A DNA stretch of 64,000 nucleotides from Phytophthora hibernalis. Its lineage: Eukaryota; Oomycota; Peronosporomycetes; Peronosporales; Peronosporaceae. A program made the translations under genes and the position numbers. Below are positions 11,810-22,951 of the stretch, piece by piece. The notes beneath the pieces were generated by a model. That model ran no database searches and was not told the DNA's origin. It saw nothing but the letters and a program-made list of their open reading frames with translations. Positions within the stretch are counted from its first letter, which is position 1. Every line of letters begins with the position of its first letter. The stretch covers positions 310,001 to 374,000 of the forward strand of contig JAAKBF010000354.1 of NCBI GenBank assembly GCA_012656075.1, in the 5' to 3' direction.

Positions 11810-12590
11810 AGACAATAACCTCGCAGGGGTACTCGTCTGGTGTGCTCGACGGGGAATTAACGGTGATTCACAGTTCTTCGTGGCCGCGTCAAACCCTCTA
11901 AGGTGACCGATGCTCGGTACACCCCCTCAATTCACTGCGCCGGGTGGTCAATCGAGCACTGAGCTCACAGGGCAAAATGGCGCAGCAAAATTGCACGTGC
12001 GCCACTCATTTACGAGGCGTAATTACGTATACCACCTATCAAGGAGCCAATCATTTGAGAGGATGTATTTTTACGAAACCTCCACAATCTGGTGTGATAT
12101 AAAATTTTGCGATGCGTCGGATGCTGGTCGGAGTTGCACTGACGGTCGGAGACGTGACGATATGGTCAACAAGCAGCTGTCAGGTACCCCTAGCGCTATC
12201 TGCAGTACATTGCTTGCACCGGTTACAATTCCAGTTGATGATACAGAGCCACAGCATAGGGATGTCGTGCCCCACCATGAGCATGGAGCTGAGGCCGCCG
12301 AGGCGTCAGGGGCTACCATGAAAACTACCAAACCTACCCCGCAGTACCCCACAACTGCATGAACCCATCGAAATCGATTCATCTTCGTCTGACGACGGTC
12401 TTCCATCGCGACCCCGCCCGCCGCTTGCGGGGCTTCCGTGGCTGAGCGATGAATTTGACTGAGGGTGATAGTGATTCGAGATGCAGGACGGACAATCAGC
12501 ACCCGGTCTTCCGTTACCGACTGCAAACACCCAGTTACGAAAGTGGAGAATATTGCAAAGCCGGGGTGGTGCACGATCCGAACGCGGTGT
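11810..12590. other. No recognisable gene
   Basis: Overlapping open segments exist on both strands (plus 11910-12362, minus 12071-12673) but neither shows motifs, plausible codon composition or splice context. This is likely the decayed 5' part of the element that carries the OTU-like fragment. Confidence 0.4.
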
Positions 12591-12595
12591 GAGAT

Positions 12596-12900
12596 GTGTA
12601 TGCACGGCTGGACCAGGCTAATTACGAGAAACCTAATGATGCGTATCTGGCGCAGTGTTACGACGACGAGCACCGCTTCTGCGCAACCTGGGTTTGGTCA
12701 AACGCTTTGTTCAAGGATGGACTCGCCAAGAAAATGCTACATATTGACAGGTGGAAGGACACGTACAGTACAATCAGCTACGCTGCGTTTAACAAGAAGT
12801 TTCCGTTCCCTTACAAGACATCGGAGGATGGAAGTGCTTGTTCAAAGCTTTGCGGATTGCGTACCATGTCGAGGGCGATCCTGACCTCGTTCTGTTCTAA
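12596..12900 (+). pseudogene. OTU-like cysteine protease fragment (transposon-derived?)
   Basis: The frame from 12596 reads as a plausible protein (WVWSNALFKDG, FPFPYKTSEDGS) and then, one base out of register at about 12835, continues as CLFKALRIAYHVEGDPDLV. Put side by side, D-G-S-(C)-L-F-K-A-L resembles the catalytic Asp/Cys box of OTU proteases (consensus DGNCLFRAL). OTU domains remove ubiquitin-like modifiers and also occur in some transposons. The His box is not visible and a stop follows at about 12900, so this is a fragment. Assignment rests on one short motif. Confidence 0.4.
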
Positions 12901-13334
12901 GGCGCCGTCCTGATGTTCGACCGATCGCGGCGTTTTAAGGTGATCAAGACAAGTAAGATGACGGGGTGCCACGTAAAAGGTCTTAATCTAAAAGTAAAGG
13001 CTAAGCTTAGTAAAAGCTTCTGAAAATAGAGACACTGCCTCCCCTTCATTTCCACTGTAGCATGTAAAGTGAATTTGTGTGGGCCCCATAATAAATTATG
13101 ACAACTTACGGCACTGTGTTGTAGTACCGTAAATTGACAACCGTACTGTCACAAACATTAAAATACGGAAAGTGACTAAATACTACTGCAAGCGATTATG
13201 TCCAGCCAATTAATAAGTATTTCACTATTGACGGTGTACACAGGGAATGCCAGTCTACTATTCCCTCATCCCATGGGCAGTCAGTTCTGGGTATTCTGTT
13301 AGAGGCTTGGCGACGTTAACGTCAAGAAGTATGT

Positions 13335-13772
13335 GTGTCACGACAGGACAACACATCCGCCGACGATCTGCGGCGGTTGAACGTTTCCTTCGAATCCAAC
13401 TGGGGGAAATGCGCCCACGGTTTGGAAAATGGCTACGCTGATCAAGAAGACGAAGGTGAAGATCCGCGTGATGAGGTTAAGTTACTTGAAATGTGTGTTC
13501 GTGATACAGAAGAAAAATTGTGTAGCATTCGACTCTTCGCTTCTCAAGAGCAAGGACGTAGGATACTTGAAGCGACTGCGAGTAGCGCGCGCAAAAACTA
13601 GACTCCAGCAGTTCAACGGGAAACAAAAATTGCCATCAACTCTGACAGCAAGGAACGATTCGAAGAAATGGTTCAACTGGCGTCTCTCTTGGCAGAAGAT
13701 CACGCTCAACTCCAGGCGTCGGGAGGAATATCTGGCAAAACACTAGGCGCTAGTGTTGGTAAAAAAGTGTAA
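13335..13772 (+). pseudogene. Open frame with one internal stop, coiled-coil-like
   Basis: One plus-strand frame runs from 13335 to a TAA at about 13772 with a single TAG at 13599-13601. The product is acidic and helical, with heptad-like segments around DEVKLLEMCVRDTEEKL and ERFEEMVQLASLLAEDHAQL. I do not recognise the family. It may be the C-terminal exon of the same element as the OTU-like fragment or an independent gene relic. Confidence 0.35.
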
Positions 13773-14279
13773 GTGCCGAAACTTTGCTGATATCTAGTCA
13801 TGTAACGTTTAGATATAACTAACGAGCAAACCAAAAGCCAACGTCTTCATTTGGGGTTAGTATTCATATACACGCTTACGATAGCGCGGCTCCAACTAAG
13901 AGCGTATCTCCCTCTTTTCTTGCGACGGCGGTTGGCAACCCGTTTTTCCCCTAGAACTAGCCAGAATCGACAAGGACAGCGCTTTTTCTTCCATGTCGAT
14001 CCATCATTCTCCGACTGGATTATGTACTTTTCCATGCTGTTTTTGTTTTATTTGTCTAGCTTTCGTCTCCTTTCCTTTATGCGGTGCTGGTGGTCGAGGC
14101 GGTGCACCGCACTGATACACATACGCTACGCGTGGATTCCTCGTACCATCAAGCAAGAAATCCAACCCGTGTTTGTGGGGCTGGATGACCCCACTGCGTT
14201 ACCATGCTTTGATAGAAACTTGTGTCGGTCTTGTAGTTCTTGGTTTGGTTTTGACTCAGAGAAAATATCATGGTGCCTC

Positions 14280-15404
14280 TTGAGCATGGCGACGCATTAA
14301 CGTCAGCCGTTCAGCTAGAGCTATCAACTTCAAAAGCGTTATTTGTGAATAATCTCTGTTGATTGCGTTGTTGAATTGCTCCACGGGATTATCGGTCTTT
14401 GCGAATCCTGTTGCTGAGTGATAGCATACCCAGTTACCTAATTGCGAGTCAATCCATTACTTCTTAAAATATTCACCAAAGCTGTCGAATACTGGAATTG
14501 CCCTCCATGCAGTAAGCGCTGTCGCAGTCTGAGTGAAAATGGGCGGCTTCGCGTGAATAGTGCAACATGTAAATATGTTTGAATACCAGCAACACCGCCT
14601 CCTTCTGAAAGTTAGAGACTCGCTCGGCTACATTCTAAACCGCATTGAAAAAGCACATCAGAAATGAAGCGCTGCCGCTGTTGTTGCGCTTTGAAAGCTC
14701 AATTTCCATCACCGCATTATACTGATCTTTGTATGCGTCGGCCATGCAATAACGAAGTAGTGAAAAAAAACCTGTGGTTTTTCTTGCACATCTCAAACAA
14801 ACTGTGAAGTGCAATACCAATAAGTTCCCCGTCTGCTGAGATGTCACGAACATTATAACGGGATGAAACGATCGCGACGACAAGAACGGTGTATCTCGAT
14901 AGATCCAGTCTGTAGGTGGTGTCGATATGGAAATATAATCTTCGCAGCATTTTCACAATGAAATGAGTTTAAATCGCAATTATCGTCACAATGAAATGAG
15001 TTTAAATCGCAATTATGTTCTTCATCAACACATTCTTCATTTAGGAGGGTGTCATCGATACTAATGCCATATGCAAATTTAAACGCCTCACCATCCTGCT
15101 TGGCTTCTCTGAATTGCGGCTTCTTCACGAGGTTCACCATGGCGTACACGAAGTCGGCATTGAGCAGAGCTCGTCTGTAATGCCCAACAACGATTTGGAC
15201 TTGGCTCAGCACAGGCGAGCCCCCCAATCGTGTGACCGAAGTGGTCCAGGCGTTGTTATTGTTGATACTGCTGGGTTTCATACGCATTGAAATCAGCGGC
15301 TCAAAAGTCTCCATTTTTAGCGTCAGGGTTGGTTGACGGGGACGTGATGTCGATAGTGTTCCTTTCATGCTGGAACACGTCGGTTTTTCTGTGTAGGGTT
15401 TCAC
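14280..15404 (-). pseudogene. MULE transposase fragment
   Basis: The minus strand carries Mutator-like transposase blocks in the right order but in drifting frames: an IFHIDTTYRLD block with the first catalytic Asp (about 14940-14910), CMADAYKDQYNA with the second Asp region (about 14740-14700), FLMCFFN, and GFAKTDNPVEQFNNAI (about 14400-14350), which matches the TNNPxEQFN block of oomycete MULEs. The enzyme would excise and insert DNA between long terminal inverted repeats. Multiple frame changes show decay. Terminal repeats were not found. Confidence 0.7.
14953..15016 (+). repeat. 33-bp tandem duplication inside the MULE remnant
   Basis: The unit starting TCACAATGAAATGAGTTTAA occurs at 14953 and again at 14986, identical over about 31 bp. 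It adds a repeated CDLNSFHC peptide to the decayed transposase reading and probably arose after the element lost function. Confidence 0.8.
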
Positions 15405-15409
15405 ATGTT

Positions 15410-16380
15410 AAAGCATTTCCCGCCACTCGCACTTTTATCCAGGGTATGTTTCGCAAGTAGAGGACGCGCATTCGATCAGTCGGTGCCGCATATTGTAGTG
15501 TCGTAGTTAATATTGCACTGTTGGCTCCGTACGGGATTGCTGATGGGCGCCAAATGTGCGGGATCGATCCAACCAGCGGTCAACCTCGGCTGTATATTGC
15601 CATACTAGTCCCAATGAAAGCCATGATAGGGGAGGGACGTTTGTAGTTGATCCTAAAATTAGCACAAAACGGTGTTCAAAAGCTAAATATTAGGTCGTGT
15701 GCGTTACACTTGGACTGTGTGTGCTCACTGCTTCTAGCTGTCCAATAATCTGCCCTTTTGTCCGATTTGAAAGTGCTGTGTGGGGTCCATATTATGGACC
15801 ACTTACAATGTTATGTTTGTGTGCTGTGTCAATAAGAGTCCAGTCTTACTGTGCGGTCACCCTTCTGCAGCTGCTTCAAAATCACCCTGAAAAGTGGTCG
15901 AGTTTTTTAAGTGAGGGGTCACCGTCGTTGTCTGTACCAGTAGATCACCAATACATCATAATTAGGGGGCGATTAATCCATTTGTTTTTAATATTAGTAC
16001 TGTACCGCATAACATACGTTTTGTCCTAACGAACTTCTTTTTAGCCAATAGTAGGCCGATTTCAATAATATTTGTTCTCTGAGATTTCTTTTCAGAGCAA
16101 AAAGAGATCCGAATGGACGGGACGTACCATTTTCCAGATTATAAAAACGTGGGCATTTTTGTGGGATCAAAAATATCCATTTATAGAGGATCGATAAAAA
16201 CGGTACATGTTACTTGTATAAAATAAGGAAGTGGATAAAGTCACACAGTGGGTACAGCGCAATTTAAAAATAAAAACCGAAACAAAAAAATAAAATTCCG
16301 AGCACGCATTAAATTTCCCTATATTTGAAAATAGAGAAACACCATCTCCCCCCTCCCCGGCCGTCTCTCAACCTTTCATT
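15410..16380. other. AT-rich spacer between two MULE copies
   Basis: No gene is seen. A plus-strand ORF at 15697-16029 has only short hydrophobic runs and no motif. The sequence from 16030 to 16320 is very AT-rich with A- and T-tracts and may contain element termini, but I could not define an inverted repeat. Confidence 0.4.
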
Positions 16381-16386
16381 TCGAAA

Positions 16387-19300
16387 TCCACCGAAAATAC
16401 GAAGCATGGCGAGTGTCGCGTCGTCGAGCTCCGGCGCGGAGGCTGACATCGAGCCGACAGAGGCAACCGCCCCGAGGCCCACGTCCCTGCAACTACTGTC
16501 TATGCACCCCCACTGGAACAGCGCCAATATGCAAGCTGGGAGGACTTCTTTGCAGCTTTCGCCGCGTATCAGGATGCAACGCATCAAGTATTCAAGAAAC
16601 GGACGTCTACGAGCGTGGCCGCGAGGAATGCTGAGCTAGCCAGGAGGGGCTAGACGCAGATCCCGCTCGCGTTCGAAAAATACTACCGTCGGCTATGCTG
16701 TACGTATAATTGGAACCGCCCAAGTCGCTCAAAGGAAAGAGAAAGAACTACTTCGTGAAATCTACACAATGTGAGGCGCAACTGTCACTCACGGTGGTGT
16801 GGGCGGCGGACAGGGCTTCCAAGTGACCGTGACGCAGCAAAATACGACGCACAACCACGGGCTGGGATCAGTGACTTACGAAAACCATCCTGTCAACCGC
16901 CGCGTCGATGAGGCGGATGTGATTAACTTCGTCGACGAGGTCCAAATGGCTGGGGCGAAAAGAAGCTCATCTTGGAGTATTTGAGACGGAAAACGGGTAA
17001 GATGCCTCGTGAGGTCTCGCTAACATGCTAGTTAATTAAACTTATTTGTTATTTGCTATCTTTAGGGAAGAAGGTTACGCTGAGAGATGTCCACAACCTC
17101 GTCCAGAAACTGAAGGATGCGCGCCGCGGGACAACCTCTGTTGAGGCTAGATTGGAGTCTGTTTTGCGCGACTTTTGCGGTTCTCGAAAGGAAAACACAG
17201 CCGCTATCTACGTGGACGACGACAAGTTGGCTCAGACTATCACGTTCCAGATGCATCAAATGCGAAGCTTTTTCGAGGCGTTTCCGGAGGTGCTGATGAT
17301 TGACGCGACTCATAACACCAACGACGCCCGCTACAAGCTCTTCAGCTTTATGATCCACGACGTTTTTGGACACGTACGTGCATCGACTAAGTTTGCAACG
17401 CTTGTACGAATATAACACTGTGTGACTTTGCTGTGACTCTATTGACTGTGCTGTGACTTTGTGGCTTTATGAACTCTATTGTGCTGCTGTGACTGTTATG
17501 TGACTGAATTGTGACTTTGTGGCTGTATTGTGACTTTGTGACTCTGCTGTGGTCTTGTGACTTCCGTGATATTATGTTGTATACAGGGGCAGTACGTGCA
17601 GCACGCACTCATGGAAAACGAGAGTGCAGAATGTCTTACTGATGCGATTACCTCGTTTAAGTCTTTCAACCCCACGTGGATCAAGTGCGTGTCATCATTG
17701 TGGACAAGGACTTGGAGAGATTTCATTGCTTGGAGATGCTTTTCCTGGTGCACGCATTCTTCTGTATTTTTCACGTCGTGAAGTACCTTCGAACCGAGGT
17801 GGCGAACGAGAATACGGAGTGCTGGATCGTGATAAGGTGGAAGATGCTGTACACATGATGCTGAATGCACAGACAGAGGCTGAATACGAGACCGGTCGAA
17901 AGTATTTGTACTATATCGTGGAAGGCAAGCAAATTCTGCAACATGAAGACGTTCCGGAGGCCGATCATTCGTTTTTGAAATACTTCAACGCGAATTGGCA
18001 CCAGTGCAGAGAAATGAGGAGCGGCTACGGACGGGTGGACGTCCCTCATCTAGGCAACACCACTAACAATCGGTACGACTTTCACGATCACTATAAACAT
18101 GGTGAGTTACATTATTAACATCTTCTTCTGCGTGGGTTTGCTAACTGGAGGCCGCCTGGGGGCATTTAAAAGACGTACTGAAGCCCACCATGATGCTTGA
18201 TGAATGTGTGGATACACTCATGTTCTTGCAGTCAATCGCTGAAATGGAGTACGCGAAGAAGATGACGGATGTTGGCTATATGCGTTACAGCGGGGCGGAT
18301 GCGGAACTGGAAAAGCTGGCCAAGGAAGTTAGTCAACACGCGTACCAGCTCGTTGAGAGACAATTCCGTGTGGCGAACGACCGAAAGACACAGTATAATA
18401 TTCGAGAGCTGCAAGATCACGTATTTGAGCTGCCATCCTTGGCGGAACCGGAGCGCAAGTATCACATTGACACAAGCGTAAGTTTGTATTGAACAATTCC
18501 TTGCATTGAATTGGAACTTATCATTTCTCTTCTTTTTGTTCATTATGAAGACTTACAGATGCTCCTGTACATTCATGAGGACGGAGCTGCTACCTTGTCG
18601 CCATGTCATCTATTGGCGACTGCTGTCGAACACGAGTGCAATTCCGGTCAAGCATATCCACCCGCGGTGGAGTTTAACATGTCCACTGAACATTCCTGTT
18701 AACGAGGATGACACAGCGGAAGATGAAGCTGGGTGCAGCTCGTTTCGAGTTAGCGACTCTTCGTTAACAGCGTTCCGACACAAGGTTCTTAATGGCACCA
18801 ACAAATTTCGCGTATCTCACGACGTTGCGACGCGAATAGCCGACATCATGAGTCGTAACGGTACACCTGTTTTCACGACGATGCTGGTGGCTTTAAAGCG
18901 CTTTGAGGAGATTATAGTTGGTAGTGATGTTCCGTTTGGCTCTGAAACTTCGGTGCGGTCTGACCGACTGTCAGAAGTGAACCCTCTCTTTCAGTTATCG
19001 GCAGCGGTGCCAGCAAGCGACGTGGTCGTGAGTCCCAGCGAGGATGATGTTCCTCCAACGTTCGAAGCTGTCACAGGAAAAGATCAAGGGTCTGAACCAG
19101 GTCACATTGACGGAGTGGCACCAAGCAAAAGTCACACCAACGGGGTGTCATTCATCGAAAGTCACAATGGTAAAGTGCCAACAATCGACAGTCACACAGA
19201 CAGTGTGCCAACAAGTGAGTCACAACGACGATGTGCCTCCAATCGAGAGTCACAGCGTCGAAGTGCCGAGAATCGAAAATCACATAGCTGGAGTATCACC

Positions 19301-20468
19301 ACCTCAAGGACACCCTCTTGAAGACGCAAGCGTAAATGCTTCTGGTTTGACTTTGCCTGTGAAGAGACGAAGTCGCGAGGACCCCAACCAGAGCTCCAGC
19401 TCCAGCGAGGACGTTTCTTTCTTCGTCTCAAAGAGTACCAAGAGCAGAGGACGCCCCAAAATACGGAAAGGCCAGAAACAGAAAAAAACGACAACGAATG
19501 ACATACTCGCGCAAGGAGGCCACGAATCTGGTCCAAGGGACACTTGTACCAGTGTCCACACTCTCAAACGTATCACGAGTGCTGAAATCTACTTTCAGTT
19601 ATGAGTCTGCTCACGAGTTTTTAGCTGGTTTCACTGTGAAAACACTGGGCCCAAGAAAACAAGCTATTGCTAAGTTGATTGCCCCTCACGAGTGTGCTCG
19701 TGAAGTTAAGTTTGTTTTTACTGAACAATTTGTGGCGAAATGTCTCCGGCTTTTGGATGAGTATGCAAAATCACTCCCAGAGATTAATCAACCTGTCGGC
19801 ATTCGAGTACCAAGGGTTGGAGTATTTTGCCAAGATCAGCTATACGTGATGGCTCAGTATCATCAAGTGATGCAAACTCTGACCGCGGCATCTGGCACCA
19901 TGGAGTGGGTTCAATTGACTTCATTAAATCGACTATCAGTACCGCCTGGTCTCGATGAATACTTAAATATTGGTAAAGATAGAGCAATTCGGAGTTTGTT
20001 ATTGACTATGACTCGAGAATCGCCATTCGGACGGATTGGTAATGACGCTATATTACGGTTTCGCGAAGACGAATGGCTCAACGATGACGCCTTAATGCAC
20101 GGTATGACAACGCTTCACGAAGAATACAGTCCGATTGGCATCGTTTCCCCGGCATTTTGTGGGACTGAAGATATCGAAAGTAAATACAAGATTATCGAAG
20201 GTAGCGAGCCGTTTCACAGCCGCAATAGATTCGTGCTACTTCCACTCCACCTCGACAAAAATCACTGGTGCGGCGTCGTGTTCGACCTGAAATCGACACC
20301 ACACACGCTCACTGTGTTTGACCCTCAGCAAAAACGGAAGCACTTCGAGGAATGCGAAACCATCGTCGAACTTTGTTAAGACCTCGTGACTTGCCAGATT
20401 ATCACGGCCCAGCTGGGTAACCTGAAATTTCATGAGGAGTATACAACGAACGGAACGTACGAGCAGCA
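16387..20468 (+). pseudogene. MULE transposase with SWIM, AT-hook and Ulp1 protease domains
   Basis: A long plus-strand coding region is split by short GT-AG introns (16997-17065 and 17374-17586 fit the reading). In order: a variable head; a segment FQVTVTQQNTTHNHG resembling the end of a FAR1/WRKY-like DNA-binding domain; the transposase core with VLMIDATHNTNDARYKL (first Asp) and IFHVVKYLR; a SWIM zinc finger (CSC...LPCRH, CxCx9CxH, about 18560-18610); decapeptide repeats; an AT-hook-like RGRPKIRKG (about 19447-19475); and a Ulp1/C48 protease domain with WLNDDAL, the His box DKNHWCGVVFDL and the Asp box TVFDPQQ. Frame breaks near 16950, 17690, 17770 and 19220, a stop at 20378, and a Copia junction at about 20468, before the catalytic Cys, inactivate it. 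Confidence 0.8.
19100..19307 (+). repeat. Seven 30-bp units coding for a decapeptide repeat
   Basis: From 19100 the sequence is built of 30-bp units, each beginning AGTCAC or a close variant and coding for SHxxxVPxIE-type decapeptides (for example SHNGKVPTID, SHTDSVPTSE). Unit 5 (19220-19247) is 2 bp short, which changes the reading frame of the following units. It lies between the SWIM and AT-hook parts of the MULE protein, a linker likely to be disordered. Confidence 0.85.
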
Positions 20469-22022
20469 ATTACCGGAGAACCAGTATCGTGCATGCGTGC
20501 ACAATCTGCCTGCTACTGTACCTGTTGAGCGCATTAAGACAACGATGGAATCTTTTGTTTCTACGTCTACGGCGCCGCTGCCTGTAGACTTGGAGTTGCT
20601 GTTTGATGACCAAGTTGTAATACCTCCAGTGGGTGTGTGTGAAGGTGTGGAACCTGACATGGCTGTTGATGCAGCTCAGTCTGGTGGGACTGATGATGAA
20701 GGAGGCAGTTCACATCCATCAAATGGATATATCAACTGCGTTTCTAAATGGGAACTGTTAGAGGAAATATACATGGTTCCACCTTCCGGATTTAGACAAC
20801 GTCATAATGGTAAAGTCTGCAAGCTAATTAAGAGCCTATATGGACAGAAGCAGGCGCCCCGAATTTGGTACAGGGTGTTGCACACCTTTTTGAGTCATTA
20901 GGTTTTTCTCGATGCAAAAAGAATACTGTTTGTACAAGAAAAAGTGGGAGGTTAATGGAGTAACCGACGTCGTCTTAATATGTGTATATGTGGATGACTT
21001 AACCATTGCTGGCTCTAGTCTTTCAGCTGTAAATGAAATTAAGGCAAAGTTGTCAGAACGCTTTAAAATGAAGGATCTTGGTGAGGTCCATTATTTGTTG
21101 AAAATGGAGATTAGAAGGGATAGATCACGTAAGCAACTCAGTCTATCGCAACATAAGTACATTCTGGACTTGCTAGAAAAGTTTGATATGATGGACTGCA
21201 CAATTGTAGCCACACCTCAGGCAGCAAGTATTACACTGGAAAAAGAGACAAACCTCAGCGCTGAAGCTATTGATGCACAGCCGTATGACTAACGTGGACT
21301 GGTAGGCTCACTCTGTATATGGTCAGAGGACATAGGCCTGATATTGCAAATGCTGTAAGGGAATTAAGTAAATTCCTCTCTTGTTATAACACGTCTCATC
21401 GGAGAGTGCTTAAGTATCTGAAAGGAACCTCGATGTATGGGTTAGTATATGAAGGAACTAACAAAGAGGTAGTTTATGAACTATACACAGATGCGAGCTT
21501 CGCAAATGCTAATCAGTTACAGGTTACGTGTCAATACTCGCTGATGCATGAGTCTCTTAGAAGAGTTGTAGACAAGATACGGTCAGTTTGCACACAGATC
21601 AGGCGAAACTAGTTGCCGTAAGTGAGAGCGTTAAGGAAAGCGAATGGTTATGGCTACTTCTAAAGGAACTAGGGTGGCAACAGAAACAGCCAATTTGTTG
21701 TTGGTACGATAATACAGCAGCAATAAGTATAGTAAAGAGTCCTGCTAGTCATTCGTCGACTAAAGATATTGAGACAAGATACTTGTATGCTCGTTAAGCG
21801 TATGAAAGAGAGCGTATAGGTATAACGTACTGTAATACCAAAGAAATGGTAGCAGATGCGTTGACAAAGGCGCTACTGCAAAAACAATTCTGCAAGCTAC
21901 GAGAGCTTACGGGTGTGAGAAACCTTGAAGCCGAGAAAAGTAGCGAAAATGTGCAGGCAACTAAGCGGCACAGTCCCTCGGTTGCGCTGGCGACGTCGTT
22001 AACTAGGCACTGCAAATCGTGT
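20469..22022 (+). pseudogene. Copia retrotransposon pol fragment (RT and RNase H)
   Basis: Plus-strand frames show the Copia RT blocks EEIYMVPPSGF, KLIKSLYGQKQAPRIWY and the catalytic LICVYVDDLTIAG, then the connection region and RNase H pieces (YELYTDASFAN, AVSESVKESEWLWL, DNTAAISIVKSPASHSSTKD), ending with EMVADALTKALLQKQF. Gag, protease and most of integrase are absent. Frame breaks occur at about 20900, 21290 and 21590. The fragment joins the Ulp1 domain of the MULE at its left side, which indicates insertion into, or recombination with, that element. Confidence 0.85.
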
Positions 22023-22345
22023 TAATAAATTCAATTAACACCTTCCTATGATTTGTTTGAGCTGCCTATCATAGATAAAGTTTCAGGTAAGGTCGTCAGA
22101 CAAGAGTTAAGATTAGGTCCCCTCATCTCAGTTTTGCAAATTAAACTATAAGTTTCATGGAATGAGTTTATACGATATGGATATAAAGAACTGTCAAGCC
22201 ATTTTTGCTATTATATTGCTGTAGTACATTGTATGTTGGGCATGTCATGCACATCATAAGATAAGACTTTTATTTGTTGCACATCATGGGATAAGCTTTT
22301 AGGTACAGACAACGACAATAAAAGCCGCATCACTTGCTTGCATTC
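22023..22345 (+). repeat. Probable 3' LTR or its remnant (Copia)
   Basis: The sequence directly after the Copia RNase H end contains GGTCCCCTCATCTCAG (22117-22132) and an AT-rich tail with a poly-A-signal-like AATAAA (about 22317). A diverged copy of the part around 22091-22200 is found at about 25291-25420, just before the second Copia fragment. Shared sequence at the two edges of Copia pieces supports LTR origin. Exact LTR ends were not identified. Confidence 0.5.
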
Positions 22346-22641
22346 GACCGAATGGCGTTACTGCAACCTTAAATACGACATGACGACAGCAATTGTGGCA
22401 ACCTTACGACTAAACGCAACCATAAAGCAGCTGGCGCCCGGTAGTATATTTTAAATGACCAAAGCCAAGTGGCCTCGTGACAAGGCATATGTCTACATTT
22501 AGAGAATCTAAATCTATATCTATGTGGTCGACACGTATTTTTGTGTTCCATAGATATACGTGTATGCACCACAAAATAGGTACACAACTCAGATTTCACA
22601 CTTTGCGATTTTCTTATCGCCAACGAAGATCCTGCGGTGCA

Positions 22642-22932
22642 ATGAACCAGAGAAAGCTGGCACGTGAGCTAGTGCGCACGCGAATGGGCGAGCTGGACAA
22701 GATGAGGGGCACGCTGGAGGAGATACAACGCAGCTTGGGTGAGATTTTGGCAATTCAGCTGGAGTTACAGGACCGCTTTGAAGAGGAGCAACAGCGCATT
22801 TACGAGTTGGATGCAGAATTACTTGAAGAGGGAGCTGACCAAATGTCCATCTTTCGTTCGGCGTGTTGCTGGAGATGGGTATCAACAAGCTCAAAGGATA
22901 ACGCAATGGGCACGGCTGTATTGAAATGTTAA
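22642..22932 (+). CDS. Small coiled-coil ORF, unknown
   Basis: From the ATG at 22642 an open frame gives about 96 residues. Residues 1-65 are strongly helical and charged with heptad spacing (GELDKMRGTLEEIQRSLGEI, ELQDRFEEEQQRIYELDAEL), typical of a coiled coil. The tail after about residue 70 is unlike the rest and may be non-coding. It lies between transposon pieces, so it is more likely a transposon-associated or broken gene than an active host gene. Confidence 0.35.
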   Translation: MNQRKLARELVRTRMGELDKMRGTLEEIQRSLGEILAIQLELQDRFEEEQQRIYELDAELLEEGADQMSIFRSACCWRWVSTSSKDNAMGTAVLKC

Positions 22933-22951
22933 TGTAGGCAGACCCACCCAT

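Noticed and set aside
12071..12673. 200-codon minus-strand ORF
   Set aside because: No domain, and the opposite strand carries protein-like blocks; most likely chance.
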